From NCBI GenBank assembly GCA_021648755.1, contig JAKISG010000004.1, positions 1 through 64,000 of the forward strand: a stretch of 64,000 bases of DNA, read 5' to 3'. Made by a program: the position numbers and the translations under genes. The notes under the pieces were generated by a model. The model did no database searches. It was given only the letters and a program-made list of their open reading frames with translations, and was not told the origin of the DNA. The number at the start of each line of letters is the position of its first letter. Position 1 is the first letter of the stretch. Source of the DNA: Flavobacteriaceae bacterium. GTDB lineage: Bacteria; Bacteroidota; Bacteroidia; Flavobacteriales; Flavobacteriaceae. Below are positions 22,403 to 31,665 of this stretch, in pieces.

Positions 22403-24427
22403 ATGAAAATTTTTAATTTTATTCCAGCAGTTTTAACTATAGCTATAATTCTAGGAATTATATTCGGGTTCTATATAGAGTTTAAACCATTTGTTATTAT
22501 TGCTTCACTACTGTTCTTAATACTTTTATTGGTAATCTCTTATTATTTTTCGAATAAATCATTTTCTAAAAATATACATTTTAATTTAGTTAGTTATTTT
22601 TTATTTTTTGTTATTGGTGTTGCTACTATTACTTTTCAAAATCAAAAGAATAGAGAAAATTACTATGTTCATTTTATTACTGAAAATGATAAGGTTGTTT
22701 TAATCATTAAAAAAGAATTAAAATCGAATACTTATTACAATAAATATGAGGCTAATGTTATACAAGTAAATCAGCAAAAAACTATAGGTAAAGTATTGTT
22801 GAATATTCAAAAAGACAGTGTTATAAACCAACTAAATATAACGGATAAATTAGTAGTTTCAAGTAATTTTAAATTTATAAACGAGCCTAAAAACCCGCAT
22901 CAATTTAATTATAGAAAATATTTAGAAAAGCAACAAATATATCGCCAGATAACTTGTAAAAAGCACGACTACAAACTACTTAAAAATAAGGTTTCTACTT
23001 TAATTGGTACTGCATCTAAATTTAGAAATAGGATAAATAACTCACTCCAAAGATATTCTTTTAAAAAAGATGAGTTGGCAATAATCAATGCGCTATTATT
23101 AGGGCAACGACAAAATATGTCAAAAGAACTCATAGAAAGTTACCAAGGCGCTGGAGCAATTCATATTTTAGCAGTTTCTGGTTTACATATTGGTATTTTA
23201 CTACTTTTATTAACGTATTTACTAAAGTCATTAGCCTATTTTAAAAACGGGAAAACTCTAAAATTAATTATTAGTATTTTACTATTGTGGTCATTTGCCT
23301 TTGTTGCAGGTCTATCTGCATCAGTAATAAGAGCAGTAACTATGTATTCTGCTGTTGCTATTGGATTAGTTTCTAACCGAAAATCAAGTACCCTAAATAA
23401 TCTATTTATTTCTATGTTTTTGTTGTTACTAATAAATCCGTTATATCTTTTTAGTGTCGGTTTTCAACTTAGTTATTTAGCTGTTTTTTCTATTGTTTAT
23501 TTTTACCCTAAATTTATTGAATGGTATAACCCTAAACTAATATATCTAAAAAAACCTTGGCAGTTATTTGCAGTTTCCTGTTCGGCACAATTAGGGGTCC
23601 TACCATTAAGTTTGTATTATTTTCATCAATTTCCTAGTTTATTTTTTATATCAAGTTTAGTAATTATTCCTGTTTTAGGTTTTATACTTGGTTTTGGCAT
23701 TCTAATTATTGGTTTGGCATTGTTACATATTTTGCCTCCATTTTTAGCCATTATTTATGGTAATATAATTTTTTTAATGAATTTTTTTATTGCATTTATT
23801 GCCGAGCAAGAAGCCTTTTTATTTAAACAGATTTCCTTTTCTGTTTTGTTATTAATTGTTAGTTACCTCTTTATTATTTTTAGTTTTAGATGGCTAGATA
23901 AAAAAACAATAAAGCGGTTTACTTATGCATTATTAACTTTTATTTTGATTCAATCCGTTTTTATTTACCAAAAAAATAAATTACAAACTAAAAAAGAGTT
24001 TATAGTTTTTAATAAAAACCGTAACACTATAATTGCTCAAAGAGAAGGTAAAAAATTAAATGTGTTTTATGATTTAGATAGTTTAACCAATTTAAATAGT
24101 GTTAAATCTTATAAAATAGCGAATGGAAATTTGAATATTAGTACTAGTAACCTTAAAAACATGTATGAATTTAAGGGTAAAAAAATACTTGTAATTGATA
24201 GTTTAGGTATTTATAACATCAATAATCTATTTCCAGAAATGGTACTTTTAACACAATCGCCTAAAATTAATTTAGAACGATTGTTACAAAAATTAAAACC
24301 CAAAATTATTATTGCTGATGCTTCTAATTATAAAAGTTATGTAAGTTCTTGGAAACAAACTTGTAAAAATTATTCTGTAGAATTTTATAGTACTTATGAA
24401 AAGGGTGCCTATATTAAAACTAATTAA
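22403..24427 (+). CDS. comEC: ComEC/Rec2 family DNA-uptake channel protein
   Basis: Inner-membrane channel for single-stranded DNA in natural transformation. 674 residues: two or three helices at the start (1-75), an OB-like DUF4131 segment (about 75-190), and the competence domain with many helices (about 215-500), including A-L-L-L-G-Q-R-Q and A-G-A-I-H-I-L-A-V-S-G-L-H-I-G, the family signature. The C-terminal 150 residues are a reduced, metal-ligand-poor remnant of the metallo-beta-lactamase domain present in long ComEC proteins, which is usual in Bacteroidota. Confidence 0.92.
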   Translation: MKIFNFIPAVLTIAIILGIIFGFYIEFKPFVIIASLLFLILLLVISYYFSNKSFSKNIHFNLVSYFLFFVIGVATITFQNQKNRENYYVHFITENDKVVLIIKKELKSNTYYNKYEANVIQVNQQKTIGKVLLNIQKDSVINQLNITDKLVVSSNFKFINEPKNPHQFNYRKYLEKQQIYRQITCKKHDYKLLKNKVSTLIGTASKFRNRINNSLQRYSFKKDELAIINALLLGQRQNMSKELIESYQGAGAIHILAVSGLHIGILLLLLTYLLKSLAYFKNGKTLKLIISILLLWSFAFVAGLSASVIRAVTMYSAVAIGLVSNRKSSTLNNLFISMFLLLLINPLYLFSVGFQLSYLAVFSIVYFYPKFIEWYNPKLIYLKKPWQLFAVSCSAQLGVLPLSLYYFHQFPSLFFISSLVIIPVLGFILGFGILIIGLALLHILPPFLAIIYGNIIFLMNFFIAFIAEQEAFLFKQISFSVLLLIVSYLFIIFSFRWLDKKTIKRFTYALLTFILIQSVFIYQKNKLQTKKEFIVFNKNRNTIIAQREGKKLNVFYDLDSLTNLNSVKSYKIANGNLNISTSNLKNMYEFKGKKILVIDSLGIYNINNLFPEMVLLTQSPKINLERLLQKLKPKIIIADASNYKSYVSSWKQTCKNYSVEFYSTYEKGAYIKTN

Positions 24428-24481
24428 ATGAACTTAAAAAAGAGAAAATCTACAAAAAATTCTTTTAAAAATAGAAGGTGT

Positions 24482-24517
24482 CAGTTAAAAATTACGTGCT
24501 ACAGTTGTTAGTATAAG
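24482..24517. repeat. Dispersed intergenic repeat, degenerate copy 3
   Basis: CAGTTAAAAATTACGTGCTA followed by CAGTTGTTAGTATAAG resembles 18658-18692 with small gaps. Weakest of the three copies. Confidence 0.3.
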
Positions 24518-24578
24518 ACTCTTTGGTAAATTTTTATTGTTTTTTTCTCTGTAAACTTTATATCAATAACATTTTTAT

Positions 24579-24586
24579 TACCTTTG
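24579..24586 (+). promoter_or_regulatory. -7 box TACCTTTG, 4 bases before tatA ATG
   Basis: Exact TAnnTTTG. With the usual start point a few bases after the box, the tatA mRNA would be leaderless. Confidence 0.5.
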
Positions 24587-24590
24587 TAGT

Positions 24591-24878
24591 ATGTTTTTAT
24601 TTATAAGCGGTCAAGAAATAGTAATCATAGTAATCATAGCAGTCATGCTTTTTGGTGCAGATAAAATTCCAGAAGTTGCTCGTAGTTTAGGTAAAGGCAT
24701 GCGTCAAATTAAAGATGCTACTAATGATGTGAAGCGAGAGATTAGTAAATCTGCCAAGAAAGGCGGTATTGATACAGGGTTTATTAATGATATCAAAAAT
24801 GAAGTAAAAGATGTTAAAAAGTCGGTTACTGATAATTTTAAAGATTTAACGGGACCTATTAAGCGTAAAAAAACGTAA
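24591..24878 (+). CDS. tatA: Twin-arginine translocase subunit TatA/E
   Basis: Pore-forming subunit of the Tat system that exports folded proteins. 95 residues: short N-terminal membrane helix (about 5-20, G-Q-E-I-V-I-I-V-I-I-A-V-M-L), hinge F-G-A-D-K-I-P-E-V-A-R-S-L-G-K-G (the Tat signature with F-G and P), then a charged amphipathic helix and a Lys-rich tail. Length and signature are typical. A PAP2-family gene follows 43 bases later. Confidence 0.94.
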   Translation: MFLFISGQEIVIIVIIAVMLFGADKIPEVARSLGKGMRQIKDATNDVKREISKSAKKGGIDTGFINDIKNEVKDVKKSVTDNFKDLTGPIKRKKT

Positions 24879-24921
24879 GGTTATATTTAAAATTTTTAGT
24901 TTTTATTACAATTTAAAAGAT

Positions 24922-25524
24922 ATGTTTTCATTCTCTTTACAAACGACAAAGCTCGTTCTTTCTTTTTGGGATGAATTAATCAAAACTGATAAAGGGTTAT
25001 TGGTAAAACTGAATGCTTTTGGTACTGAAAGTTGGGATTCTTTTTGGCTTGCTGTTACCAATCAGTTTTACTGGGTACCTTTGTTCTTATTACTTTTTGT
25101 ATTATTAATAAGAACCTTTGGTTGGAAAAAAGGGTTGATATTAATTGTGTTTGCTGCTTTATTAGTTACTTTTTCTGATCAGTTAGTAAATTTAATTAAA
25201 AATTCTGTGCAGCGATTACGACCAAATAATGATCCTGAAATAAATGAAATTATACGTGCTTTAAAACACCCTAGAGGTTATAGTTTTGTTTCTGCACATT
25301 CTACAACTTCTTTTGCAGTAACCACTTTTATGATTTTGTTATTAAGATACAACTTTAGATATATTAAACTATTGCTTATTTGGCCATTTTTATTTGCTTA
25401 TAGCCGTATTTATTGTGGTGTGCATTTTCCAATAGATATTATTTTAGGAATGTTTTTAGGAATTATTATTGGTTTTGTTTTTTACAGATTGAGTTTGACA
25501 TTTTTTGTTAAAAGGTCATTTTAA
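24922..25524 (+). CDS. PAP2 family membrane phosphatase
   Basis: A 200-residue membrane phosphatase of the PAP2/UppP-like superfamily that removes phosphate from lipid pyrophosphates or phosphates, possibly undecaprenyl pyrophosphate. All three signature motifs are visible: K-N-S-V-Q-R-L-R-P near 89-97, S-A-H-S-T-T near 117, and S-R-I-Y-C-G-V-H-F-P-I-D near 157-168, with catalytic His in the last two. About five membrane helices. Active side faces the periplasm in family members. Confidence 0.9.
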   Translation: MFSFSLQTTKLVLSFWDELIKTDKGLLVKLNAFGTESWDSFWLAVTNQFYWVPLFLLLFVLLIRTFGWKKGLILIVFAALLVTFSDQLVNLIKNSVQRLRPNNDPEINEIIRALKHPRGYSFVSAHSTTSFAVTTFMILLLRYNFRYIKLLLIWPFLFAYSRIYCGVHFPIDIILGMFLGIIIGFVFYRLSLTFFVKRSF

Positions 25525-25553
25525 TCAGTTTAAATATTTTCGGAATTAAGTTT

Positions 25554-26312
25554 CTATTCAATCTTTAAATCATGTGCTAAGCCTTTGTAAGTGTATAAAT
25601 CAGCACGCAGTGAGCCAACAGATAAAGAAGCTTTGATACGTAAGGGTATTTTATTTTCATCATCGCTAACCCAAACAGTAACACTTTCTTTTTCTTTAAA
25701 AACGCGTCCTGCTTGTACAATAGGTCTGAATTTTGCCGCTTTTATTTGACCAAACTTCGTTTTTATGGTTTCTCTGCCTAGAAACCGTAATTTCATGTTT
25801 AGGCTTTCTTCATCCATAAATAGTTTTAAAACAATTTCTCTACCAACTGTAAAATTAGAAATATCTTGATTACGCATATAATACAAGGCAGAAAGTAAGT
25901 CTTGTACATTGCCTGATATCGTGTAATTTTTTTTGGTGTTTTTTTCGTTATTTATTACTAATGCATTGTTATTTTCTTGATCAAAAAGTATTTCTTTATC
26001 TTTGGTATAACCTCCTTCATCGATTTTTCGTTTAAAATGGTATGGTAAAGAGTTGTTTTTATAAAAATACGTTTCGTATCTGTCTTTTACTTTGAAAAAC
26101 CAACTAATCATTCCTGTTGTTTTACCTTTACCTACAACATGATAAGCTTTTTTGCCATTTTTGACTGTTTTTTTAACATCCATTGTGGCATAACCCGCAG
26201 TTAGAAAACTACTATAACTCAAGCGAAATTTTAATTTTTCACCATCTTCAAATGCTTGTGAAAAAACACTAGTTGTTATAAAAATTACTAGTATATAAAT
26301 TATTTTTTTCAT
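25554..26312 (-). CDS. DUF3108 domain-containing exported protein
   Basis: A 252-residue protein with a signal peptide (residues 1-19, ending S-V-F-S-Q-A) and the DUF3108 pattern: F-E-D-G-E-K-L-K-F-R-L-S-Y at 20-32, G-K-G-K-T-T-G-M-I-S-W-F-F-K-V-K-D-R-Y-E-T-Y in the middle and V-W-V-S-D-D-E-N-K-I-P-L-R near 220. Predicted periplasmic beta-rich protein; the family's function is not known. It stands alone, tail to tail with the PAP2 gene. Confidence 0.85.
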   Translation of the reverse strand: MKKIIYILVIFITTSVFSQAFEDGEKLKFRLSYSSFLTAGYATMDVKKTVKNGKKAYHVVGKGKTTGMISWFFKVKDRYETYFYKNNSLPYHFKRKIDEGGYTKDKEILFDQENNNALVINNEKNTKKNYTISGNVQDLLSALYYMRNQDISNFTVGREIVLKLFMDEESLNMKLRFLGRETIKTKFGQIKAAKFRPIVQAGRVFKEKESVTVWVSDDENKIPLRIKASLSVGSLRADLYTYKGLAHDLKIE

Positions 26313-26398
26313 TGTAATTTTGTTTGGTTATTATAATATTACAATTACCATTCCAAAATATTACAAAGTTGTTTTTTGAGATGGTGTTTAAGGAAATT

Positions 26399-27343
26399 TT
26401 ATAGGGTTTCGTAAGACTCCAAATTGGTTATCCCCCAATTTTTTAATTCTTTTTTGCTCCATAAATTTGGAAAAAAAATTCTTTTTTGATATTTTGGTAG
26501 CATATATTTCTGCCAATCACTTCCTCCTGTTGCCTCTGTATTTTCTTGACTTAATAAATATTTACATGCAGCATGATAATGGTGCATTACCCATTTTATA
26601 TTTACTGTATAATCAAAATGGCGCATTGCATTTTTTAAATTAATATCATTTTTAATTGCTTTGGGCAAACTTTTATATTTATCGTATAAATTAATTGTAT
26701 TATATTCTTTCATTAATCGTACTAATTTATCTTTATATTTATCTTCAAATTCATTTAATAAATATGATTTTTTACCTGTTTTATAATCTTTCCCTGCAGC
26801 CTGCCAATACATATTTTCAAAAGCATGGTTATAAGGTGTATTAGTATCTATTGTTTCTCTAACTCTTATGTCAATTAAGTTTATTAAATTAGTTGCACAA
26901 ATTTCAATCATTCTATATTGTGCAGATTGGAAACCACTTGCAGGCGTTAAAGTATCTCTAAATTTCATATATTGTTCAACATCCATACCTTCGCCCATAA
27001 CATCAAATGAAGTTGCAAGCATATCAAAATAACGACTTATTCTACCTAACCTTGAAGTAAAAAAGGAAGCTGTTAAATTTTTATGATGTGATATTTGTTG
27101 CATTTCCCACAAAATCATTTTAAACAGCAATTCGTTAATTTGATGGTACATTAAAAAGACCATTTCATCAGGAAAAGTTGTTCTTTGCACTTGTAAGTTC
27201 AATAGTGCGTCTGTTTGCACAAAATCCCAATAACGCATTGGCTTACTATAAAGAAGACCGTCTAAATGGGTTTCTAAATCTTGACCTATAGTGTCGTATT
27301 TTTTTTGTAATTTTTCAATTTTATTTATAATATTAGCATCCAT
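26399..27343 (-). CDS. Tryptophan 2,3-dioxygenase family protein
   Basis: A 314-residue heme dioxygenase fold. Seen: M-Y-H-Q-I-N-E-L-L-F-K-M-I-L-W-E at 65-80 (His67 corresponds to the active-site His of tryptophan dioxygenase), T-P-A-S-G-F-Q-S-A-Q near 134-143 (substrate-binding loop), H-Y-H-A-A-C-K near 258 (proximal heme His region) and T-G-G-S-D-W-Q near 272. All are in the family order, so it should bind heme and open the indole ring of tryptophan or a related indole. No other kynurenine gene is adjacent. Own TATCTTTG promoter box. Confidence 0.88.
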   Translation of the reverse strand: MDANIINKIEKLQKKYDTIGQDLETHLDGLLYSKPMRYWDFVQTDALLNLQVQRTTFPDEMVFLMYHQINELLFKMILWEMQQISHHKNLTASFFTSRLGRISRYFDMLATSFDVMGEGMDVEQYMKFRDTLTPASGFQSAQYRMIEICATNLINLIDIRVRETIDTNTPYNHAFENMYWQAAGKDYKTGKKSYLLNEFEDKYKDKLVRLMKEYNTINLYDKYKSLPKAIKNDINLKNAMRHFDYTVNIKWVMHHYHAACKYLLSQENTEATGGSDWQKYMLPKYQKRIFFPNLWSKKELKNWGITNLESYETL

Positions 27344-27368
27344 TATATCGTTATTTTAAAATGAGTTC

Positions 27369-27376
27369 CAAAGATA
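27369..27376 (-). promoter_or_regulatory. -7 box TATCTTTG for the tryptophan dioxygenase gene
   Basis: Exact TAnnTTTG on the minus strand 25 bases before the ATG. Confidence 0.5.
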
Positions 27377-27517
27377 ACGATTTAAATGTATTCTTAAAAA
27401 CGTATTGAATGAATAATTATTAATTTTACTGTGAATTTAAAAAAAAAGGTATAGTAATTAAGAATTCGTAATAATTTAAGAAAAATATTGAAAATAATTT
27501 ATTAAAACACATTTATT

Positions 27518-28090
27518 ATGACGAGTTATATTAATCAAGGTTTTTTTCATGTATTAGATTTAAAGGCATTGGATCATGTTTTATTTTTTATTGCTTTAAC
27601 TGTAATTTTTACTTTTAAAGATTGGAAAAAAGCACTTTTATTAATCACGTATTTTACCATTGGGCATACCTTGACTTTTGGGTTATCTGTTTTTGACTTT
27701 ATTTTTGTAAAATCTAAACTTGTAGAGTTTTTGATACCGATTACTATTTTAATACCTCTACTGATTAATATTTATAAGTCTTTAAAAAAAGAAATGTATA
27801 GTAATACAAATATTTATTTTGCATTTTTTTTTGGATTAATTCACGGCTTAGGGTTTTCAAGTTATTTTTTAATGCGTATTGATGATAGCGAAGCAAAATT
27901 AATCCCTTTATTAAAATTTGCTTTAGGTATTGAAATTGCACAAATCATTGTGGTTATGGCAATCGTTTTTTTAGCCTATTTTTTTCAAAACTGGTTAAAA
28001 GTTAAAAAGCGCAATTGGGTTCTTATTATTTCAATCATGTTACTTTTTTTTATTCTTCCGATGATAATCGAAAGATTTTCTGACTATTAG
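27518..28090 (+). CDS. HupE/UreJ family membrane protein
   Basis: A 190-residue protein with about six membrane helices. H-V-L-D-L-K-A-L-D-H-V-L-F at 11-23, G-H-T-L-T-F-G near 50 and G-L-I-H-G-L-G-F-S near 107 are the His-containing motifs of the HupE/UreJ group, proposed metal (nickel or cobalt) permeases. No urease or hydrogenase gene is near, so the substrate cannot be inferred from context. Confidence 0.85.
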   Translation: MTSYINQGFFHVLDLKALDHVLFFIALTVIFTFKDWKKALLLITYFTIGHTLTFGLSVFDFIFVKSKLVEFLIPITILIPLLINIYKSLKKEMYSNTNIYFAFFFGLIHGLGFSSYFLMRIDDSEAKLIPLLKFALGIEIAQIIVVMAIVFLAYFFQNWLKVKKRNWVLIISIMLLFFILPMIIERFSDY

Positions 28091-28146
28091 GTTTTCTTGC
28101 TTTGAAACTCGTAAGTATCTTTAGTATGAAAAATATTATAGTTAAT

Positions 28147-29301
28147 CTATTTAAAATTTCTGTCTTTCCATTTATATTTCTTAAAAAAAGACAAAAATAC
28201 AATCAAAAGCACAAAAAAAGGATATAAAAAACTACTTAAAATATAGGGTTTTAATCCATTTTTTATTCCTATAAAAGCATAGGTTTTTTGAATTAATAGA
28301 AAGTCAATATTAAATTTTAAAAGAAATAAAAACCAAAAAACGTTTTGTGAACTAAACCAAGTATTTATACTCTGAGAACTTTGTGAGAAAAAAAAAACAT
28401 ACATCGCAAAGCACAAACCACAAGTAATAATTAAATTCATTAAAATCACCAAAATTCCAACCAATTTTCCAAACCAGTTTTTAGTTGCATTAGTTTTAGA
28501 AGCCCAGCGAATTCTCTGAGAAAGCAAGCCTTTAAAAGTATTTTCAGGTTTTGTTATTACGATAACTTCTTTTGATTTTAAATATCGAACAGATTTCGGA
28601 TATTTTAAAAGTATTTTTTCCATTAAAAATATATCGTCACCGCTTGCAATATTATCATTACCTTTAAAGCCATTTACAGAGATAAACGCTTCTTTTTTAT
28701 AACATAAATTTGCGCCATTGCAAAGAAAGGGTTTACCAATACCAAAAGCGCCAATTGTGGAGCCAATAAGGCTTAAAAAATCTATATTTTGAAAATTCTG
28801 CAAAAATGACCTATTGGTTTTATAAGCAACAGGAGCAACAATCATTTTTATTTTTGCGTTTTGTTCAATAAATATACTGAAGCTGCGTAACCAATTTTTT
28901 GGTACGTCACAATCTGCGTCGGTTGTTATAATCCAATTATTTTTAGCTGTATTTAGAGCTGTATTTAGAGCATCTTTTTTTGGGGAATTGCTTTTGCGTT
29001 TATTTTGTAAGATTTTGAAATGTTTATTTTTTTCTAAAAAAGGGGTTAAAACTGCAACGGAATTATCTATAGAGTCATCATTAACAAAAATGACCTCGAA
29101 CTGTTTTTTAGGATAATTTAATTGCTCTAAACTTTTTACTAATGCCACAATATTCTCTGCTTCATTTCTAAAAGGAATGAGAATAGAAAAAAAGTGTGTT
29201 GTATTATTGAGGTTACTCGAACTTTTTATGTTATCAAAACCAATAATAAATACAATAATTAAAACAAAATATAAAAATGATATGATTATGAGTATTGACA
29301 A
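28147..29301 (-). CDS. Family 2 glycosyltransferase, membrane-bound
   Basis: A 384-residue processive-type GT2: membrane helix 4-22, GT-A fold with I-L-I-P-F-R-N-E-A-E-N near 40-50, T-T-D-A-D-C-D at 126-132 (metal-binding DxD), G-D-D-I-F-L-M-E (catalytic ED-like) and S-Q-R-I-R-W (QxxRW motif of processive enzymes), then three or four C-terminal helices. It transfers a sugar from a nucleotide donor on the cytoplasmic side. Neighbouring lipid or polymer genes give little hint about the product. Confidence 0.9.
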   Translation of the reverse strand: MSILIIISFLYFVLIIVFIIGFDNIKSSSNLNNTTHFFSILIPFRNEAENIVALVKSLEQLNYPKKQFEVIFVNDDSIDNSVAVLTPFLEKNKHFKILQNKRKSNSPKKDALNTALNTAKNNWIITTDADCDVPKNWLRSFSIFIEQNAKIKMIVAPVAYKTNRSFLQNFQNIDFLSLIGSTIGAFGIGKPFLCNGANLCYKKEAFISVNGFKGNDNIASGDDIFLMEKILLKYPKSVRYLKSKEVIVITKPENTFKGLLSQRIRWASKTNATKNWFGKLVGILVILMNLIITCGLCFAMYVFFFSQSSQSINTWFSSQNVFWFLFLLKFNIDFLLIQKTYAFIGIKNGLKPYILSSFLYPFFVLLIVFLSFFKKYKWKDRNFK

Positions 29302-29394
29302 TGAAAATTGTTTTTATGAAAGGCTAAAAATAAATTATTATAACAACAGTTTGATATATTTACTGTAATTTTATATTTTAATTTTTAATAAAAA

Positions 29395-29763
29395 ATGGTA
29401 CAAGACTTTAAAAATTATTTTTTAAAAAAAGATCTGTTAACAAATGGAAGTTTAGCTGCATTAAAAGCATTAATTTTAGAACAAGATAAAGATATTACAT
29501 TTAGTTGGAAATATAAAATGCCTTTTTTTAGTTATAAAAATAAAATGTTTTGTTATTTATGGGTTGATAAAAAAATGAATGAGCCATATATTGGCTTTGT
29601 AGAAGGTAATAGAATGCAAAGCAAATTACTAGAACAAGGTAATAGATCTAGAATGAAAATTTTAAGAATAAATCCAAATCAAGATTTACAGCTAAAAGTA
29701 ATTCAGAAATTACTAAGCGAAGCATTAGATTTTTATAGAAAAGGGTTTATTAAAATTAAGTAG
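29395..29763 (+). CDS. DUF1801 domain-containing protein
   Basis: A 122-residue cytoplasmic protein of the YdhG-like DUF1801 family: F-S-W-K-Y-K-M-P-F-F-S-Y-K-N-K-M-F-C at 36-53 and Y-I-G-F-V-E-G-N near 66 are the characteristic stretches. Function not known. Its last 8 bases overlap the end of the convergent flippase-like gene. Confidence 0.85.
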   Translation: MVQDFKNYFLKKDLLTNGSLAALKALILEQDKDITFSWKYKMPFFSYKNKMFCYLWVDKKMNEPYIGFVEGNRMQSKLLEQGNRSRMKILRINPNQDLQLKVIQKLLSEALDFYRKGFIKIK

Positions 29764-30724
29764 TAATATCTGTATTTTTAACCAACTTAAAATTTAAGAC
29801 AAAGTAACTACCAATAACAGCAGGTAAAGCAAAGTTTAATAGCCACATTATTGTTGTTATGCTAACAATTATCAATTCATTTACGCCAATTAAATCAAAA
29901 ATAAAAACAGCAACAGACCCTTTAATTAACCAATCAAACATTGGTAAACTTGGTATTACTGAAGCAATTAAATATATAGAAAAAATAAGTAATATTAAAG
30001 TGTAATAGTCAGTTTCTATACCAAATAACCACAATAAAAAATAAAATTGATGTGAGAATATTAAATATCTTATTATTGAAAATAACAGGGTTTTAAAAAC
30101 TAGAATATTTGTTAAGTTTTTAATAAAAAAAATGATTTTAGAAAGGTAAAATCCACGTGTTTTTTTATTAATAAAAAAACGAATACTAAAAATAGCAATG
30201 AATAAAACAGCAATGTAATAAACCAATTTACGAAATCTAATAACAGGTAAATTAACTTCAAAATTTAAAACTACAAATACTAAACCACAAACACCAAATA
30301 AAATAGTAATAGCCATTTGTGAGCCATTAGAGATTAAATTTAATAGTAAAATTTTTTTTTGGTTTTTTTTTTGGTAATAAAAGGATTTTATAGCATATTC
30401 TCCAATTCTGTTAGGTGTAAATAAAGAGGCGGTTAATGAGCCTAAACTCTGTTTTGTTGCTTGTAAAAAAGTGATTTTTTTTATAGAATAAACTAATGTT
30501 TTCCATTTTAAAATTTCAAAAAACCAATTAAATATAGTAAAACTTAAAAGTATTAATATGGTATAATTGTTACTAAGGGGTTGTTTTAATTGTGTTGTAA
30601 AGTCAAGTAAAGAAATAGTAGTATGAGTCGTTTTTTGATAAATAAATAAAAATGCACCTATAACTATAGCTAATTTCATCAAAAAAAATAAAAACTGACG
30701 GTATTTGTAATTAATAGTATCCAT
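29756..30724 (-). CDS. Lysylphosphatidylglycerol synthetase-like (LPG_synthase_TM) membrane protein
   Basis: A 322-residue integral membrane protein with about eight helices, similar in pattern to the UPF0104/MprF transmembrane domain: N-W-F-F-E-I-L-K-W-K-T near 65, T-P-N-R-I-G-E-Y-A near 97-105 (family signature P-x-R-x-G-E), and S-L-P-M-F-D-W-L-I-K-G near 260. Such proteins are lipid flippase-like. No soluble lysyl-transfer domain is present. Single gene, convergent with DUF1801. Confidence 0.8.
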   Translation of the reverse strand: MDTINYKYRQFLFFLMKLAIVIGAFLFIYQKTTHTTISLLDFTTQLKQPLSNNYTILILLSFTIFNWFFEILKWKTLVYSIKKITFLQATKQSLGSLTASLFTPNRIGEYAIKSFYYQKKNQKKILLLNLISNGSQMAITILFGVCGLVFVVLNFEVNLPVIRFRKLVYYIAVLFIAIFSIRFFINKKTRGFYLSKIIFFIKNLTNILVFKTLLFSIIRYLIFSHQFYFLLWLFGIETDYYTLILLIFSIYLIASVIPSLPMFDWLIKGSVAVFIFDLIGVNELIIVSITTIMWLLNFALPAVIGSYFVLNFKLVKNTDITT

Positions 30725-30793
30725 TTAATTACTTAATTCTTGATATTTTGTAGTGCATTCATATTTTAATAAATTTGGAGTAAATTAAAAAAC

Positions 30794-30823
30794 TTGATTT
30801 GTAAGTAAAAATACATATATTTG
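30794..30823 (+). promoter_or_regulatory. Promoter (TTG, 19-base spacer, TATATTTG) for the Bax inhibitor-1 gene
   Basis: TTG at 30794-30796 and TATATTTG at 30816-30823 with a 19-base spacer match the Flavobacterium -33/-7 consensus. One of the best promoters in the window. Confidence 0.6.
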
Positions 30824-30861
30824 TGATGTTAATTTAAATAAAGAAACAAATAATAATAATA

Positions 30862-31551
30862 ATGGAAAATTATATTCAAGTTAGTAGTATTTCTGAAGTA
30901 GAAAGAGTTGAATTTTACAAAAAAACATACACACACGTTGCTTTTGGAGTTTTAGCATTTATTGTAGTAGAGTACTTAATGTTAAGTTCTGAATTTTTGG
31001 TAAGAATTGCTTTATCATTATCACAAGGTAAGATGTGGCTTTTAATGTTAGGTGGTTTTATGATAGCTACAACCTATGCTGAACGAATGGCAATTAAAAG
31101 CCACGATCGTAATAAACAATATTTAGGTTACTTAATTTATATTATAGCGCAAGCATTTATTTTTATACCTATGATTTATATGGCAATGTCTATGACAGAT
31201 GGGCCAAACTTAATTAAACAAGCTGCAGTTTTAACATTGTCTTTATTTACGGGCTTGTCTGCAGTTGTGCTTTTTACAAAAAAAGATTTTTCTTTTATGA
31301 AAAGGTTTTTAACGATAGGCTTTTTTATTGCTTTAGGTTTAGTTGTTGCAGGGGTGTTATTTGGTTTTAACTTAGGGCTTTGGTTTTCTGTAGGTATGAT
31401 TATACTTGCTGCAGGATCAATATTATATCAAACATCTAATTTAGTAAATCAATATTCAACAGATCAATATGTTTCTGCTGCTATAGGTTTATTTGCATCT
31501 TTAATGTTATTATTTTGGTATATTTTAAGTATATTTTTATCTAGAGATTGA
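30862..31551 (+). CDS. Bax inhibitor-1/YccA family membrane protein
   Basis: A 229-residue protein with seven membrane helices and short loops. E-F-Y-K-K-T-Y-T-H-V-A-F-G-V near 16-29 is the typical BI-1/TMBIM beginning, and L-Y-Q-T-S-N-L near 193 holds the conserved loop before the last helices. Bacterial homologues are pH-sensitive calcium leak channels; in E. coli YccA interacts with FtsH. Monocistronic. Confidence 0.9.
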   Translation: MENYIQVSSISEVERVEFYKKTYTHVAFGVLAFIVVEYLMLSSEFLVRIALSLSQGKMWLLMLGGFMIATTYAERMAIKSHDRNKQYLGYLIYIIAQAFIFIPMIYMAMSMTDGPNLIKQAAVLTLSLFTGLSAVVLFTKKDFSFMKRFLTIGFFIALGLVVAGVLFGFNLGLWFSVGMIILAAGSILYQTSNLVNQYSTDQYVSAAIGLFASLMLLFWYILSIFLSRD

Positions 31552-31665
31552 TATTATATTATCTCTTTTTTATAATGTTTTGGTAAAGTATCTAGTATTT
31601 TAAAAAGAATTTTTGAAAGGCACTCTAAAAAGGCATATAAGATTATTTACAACTAAATTAGTTAA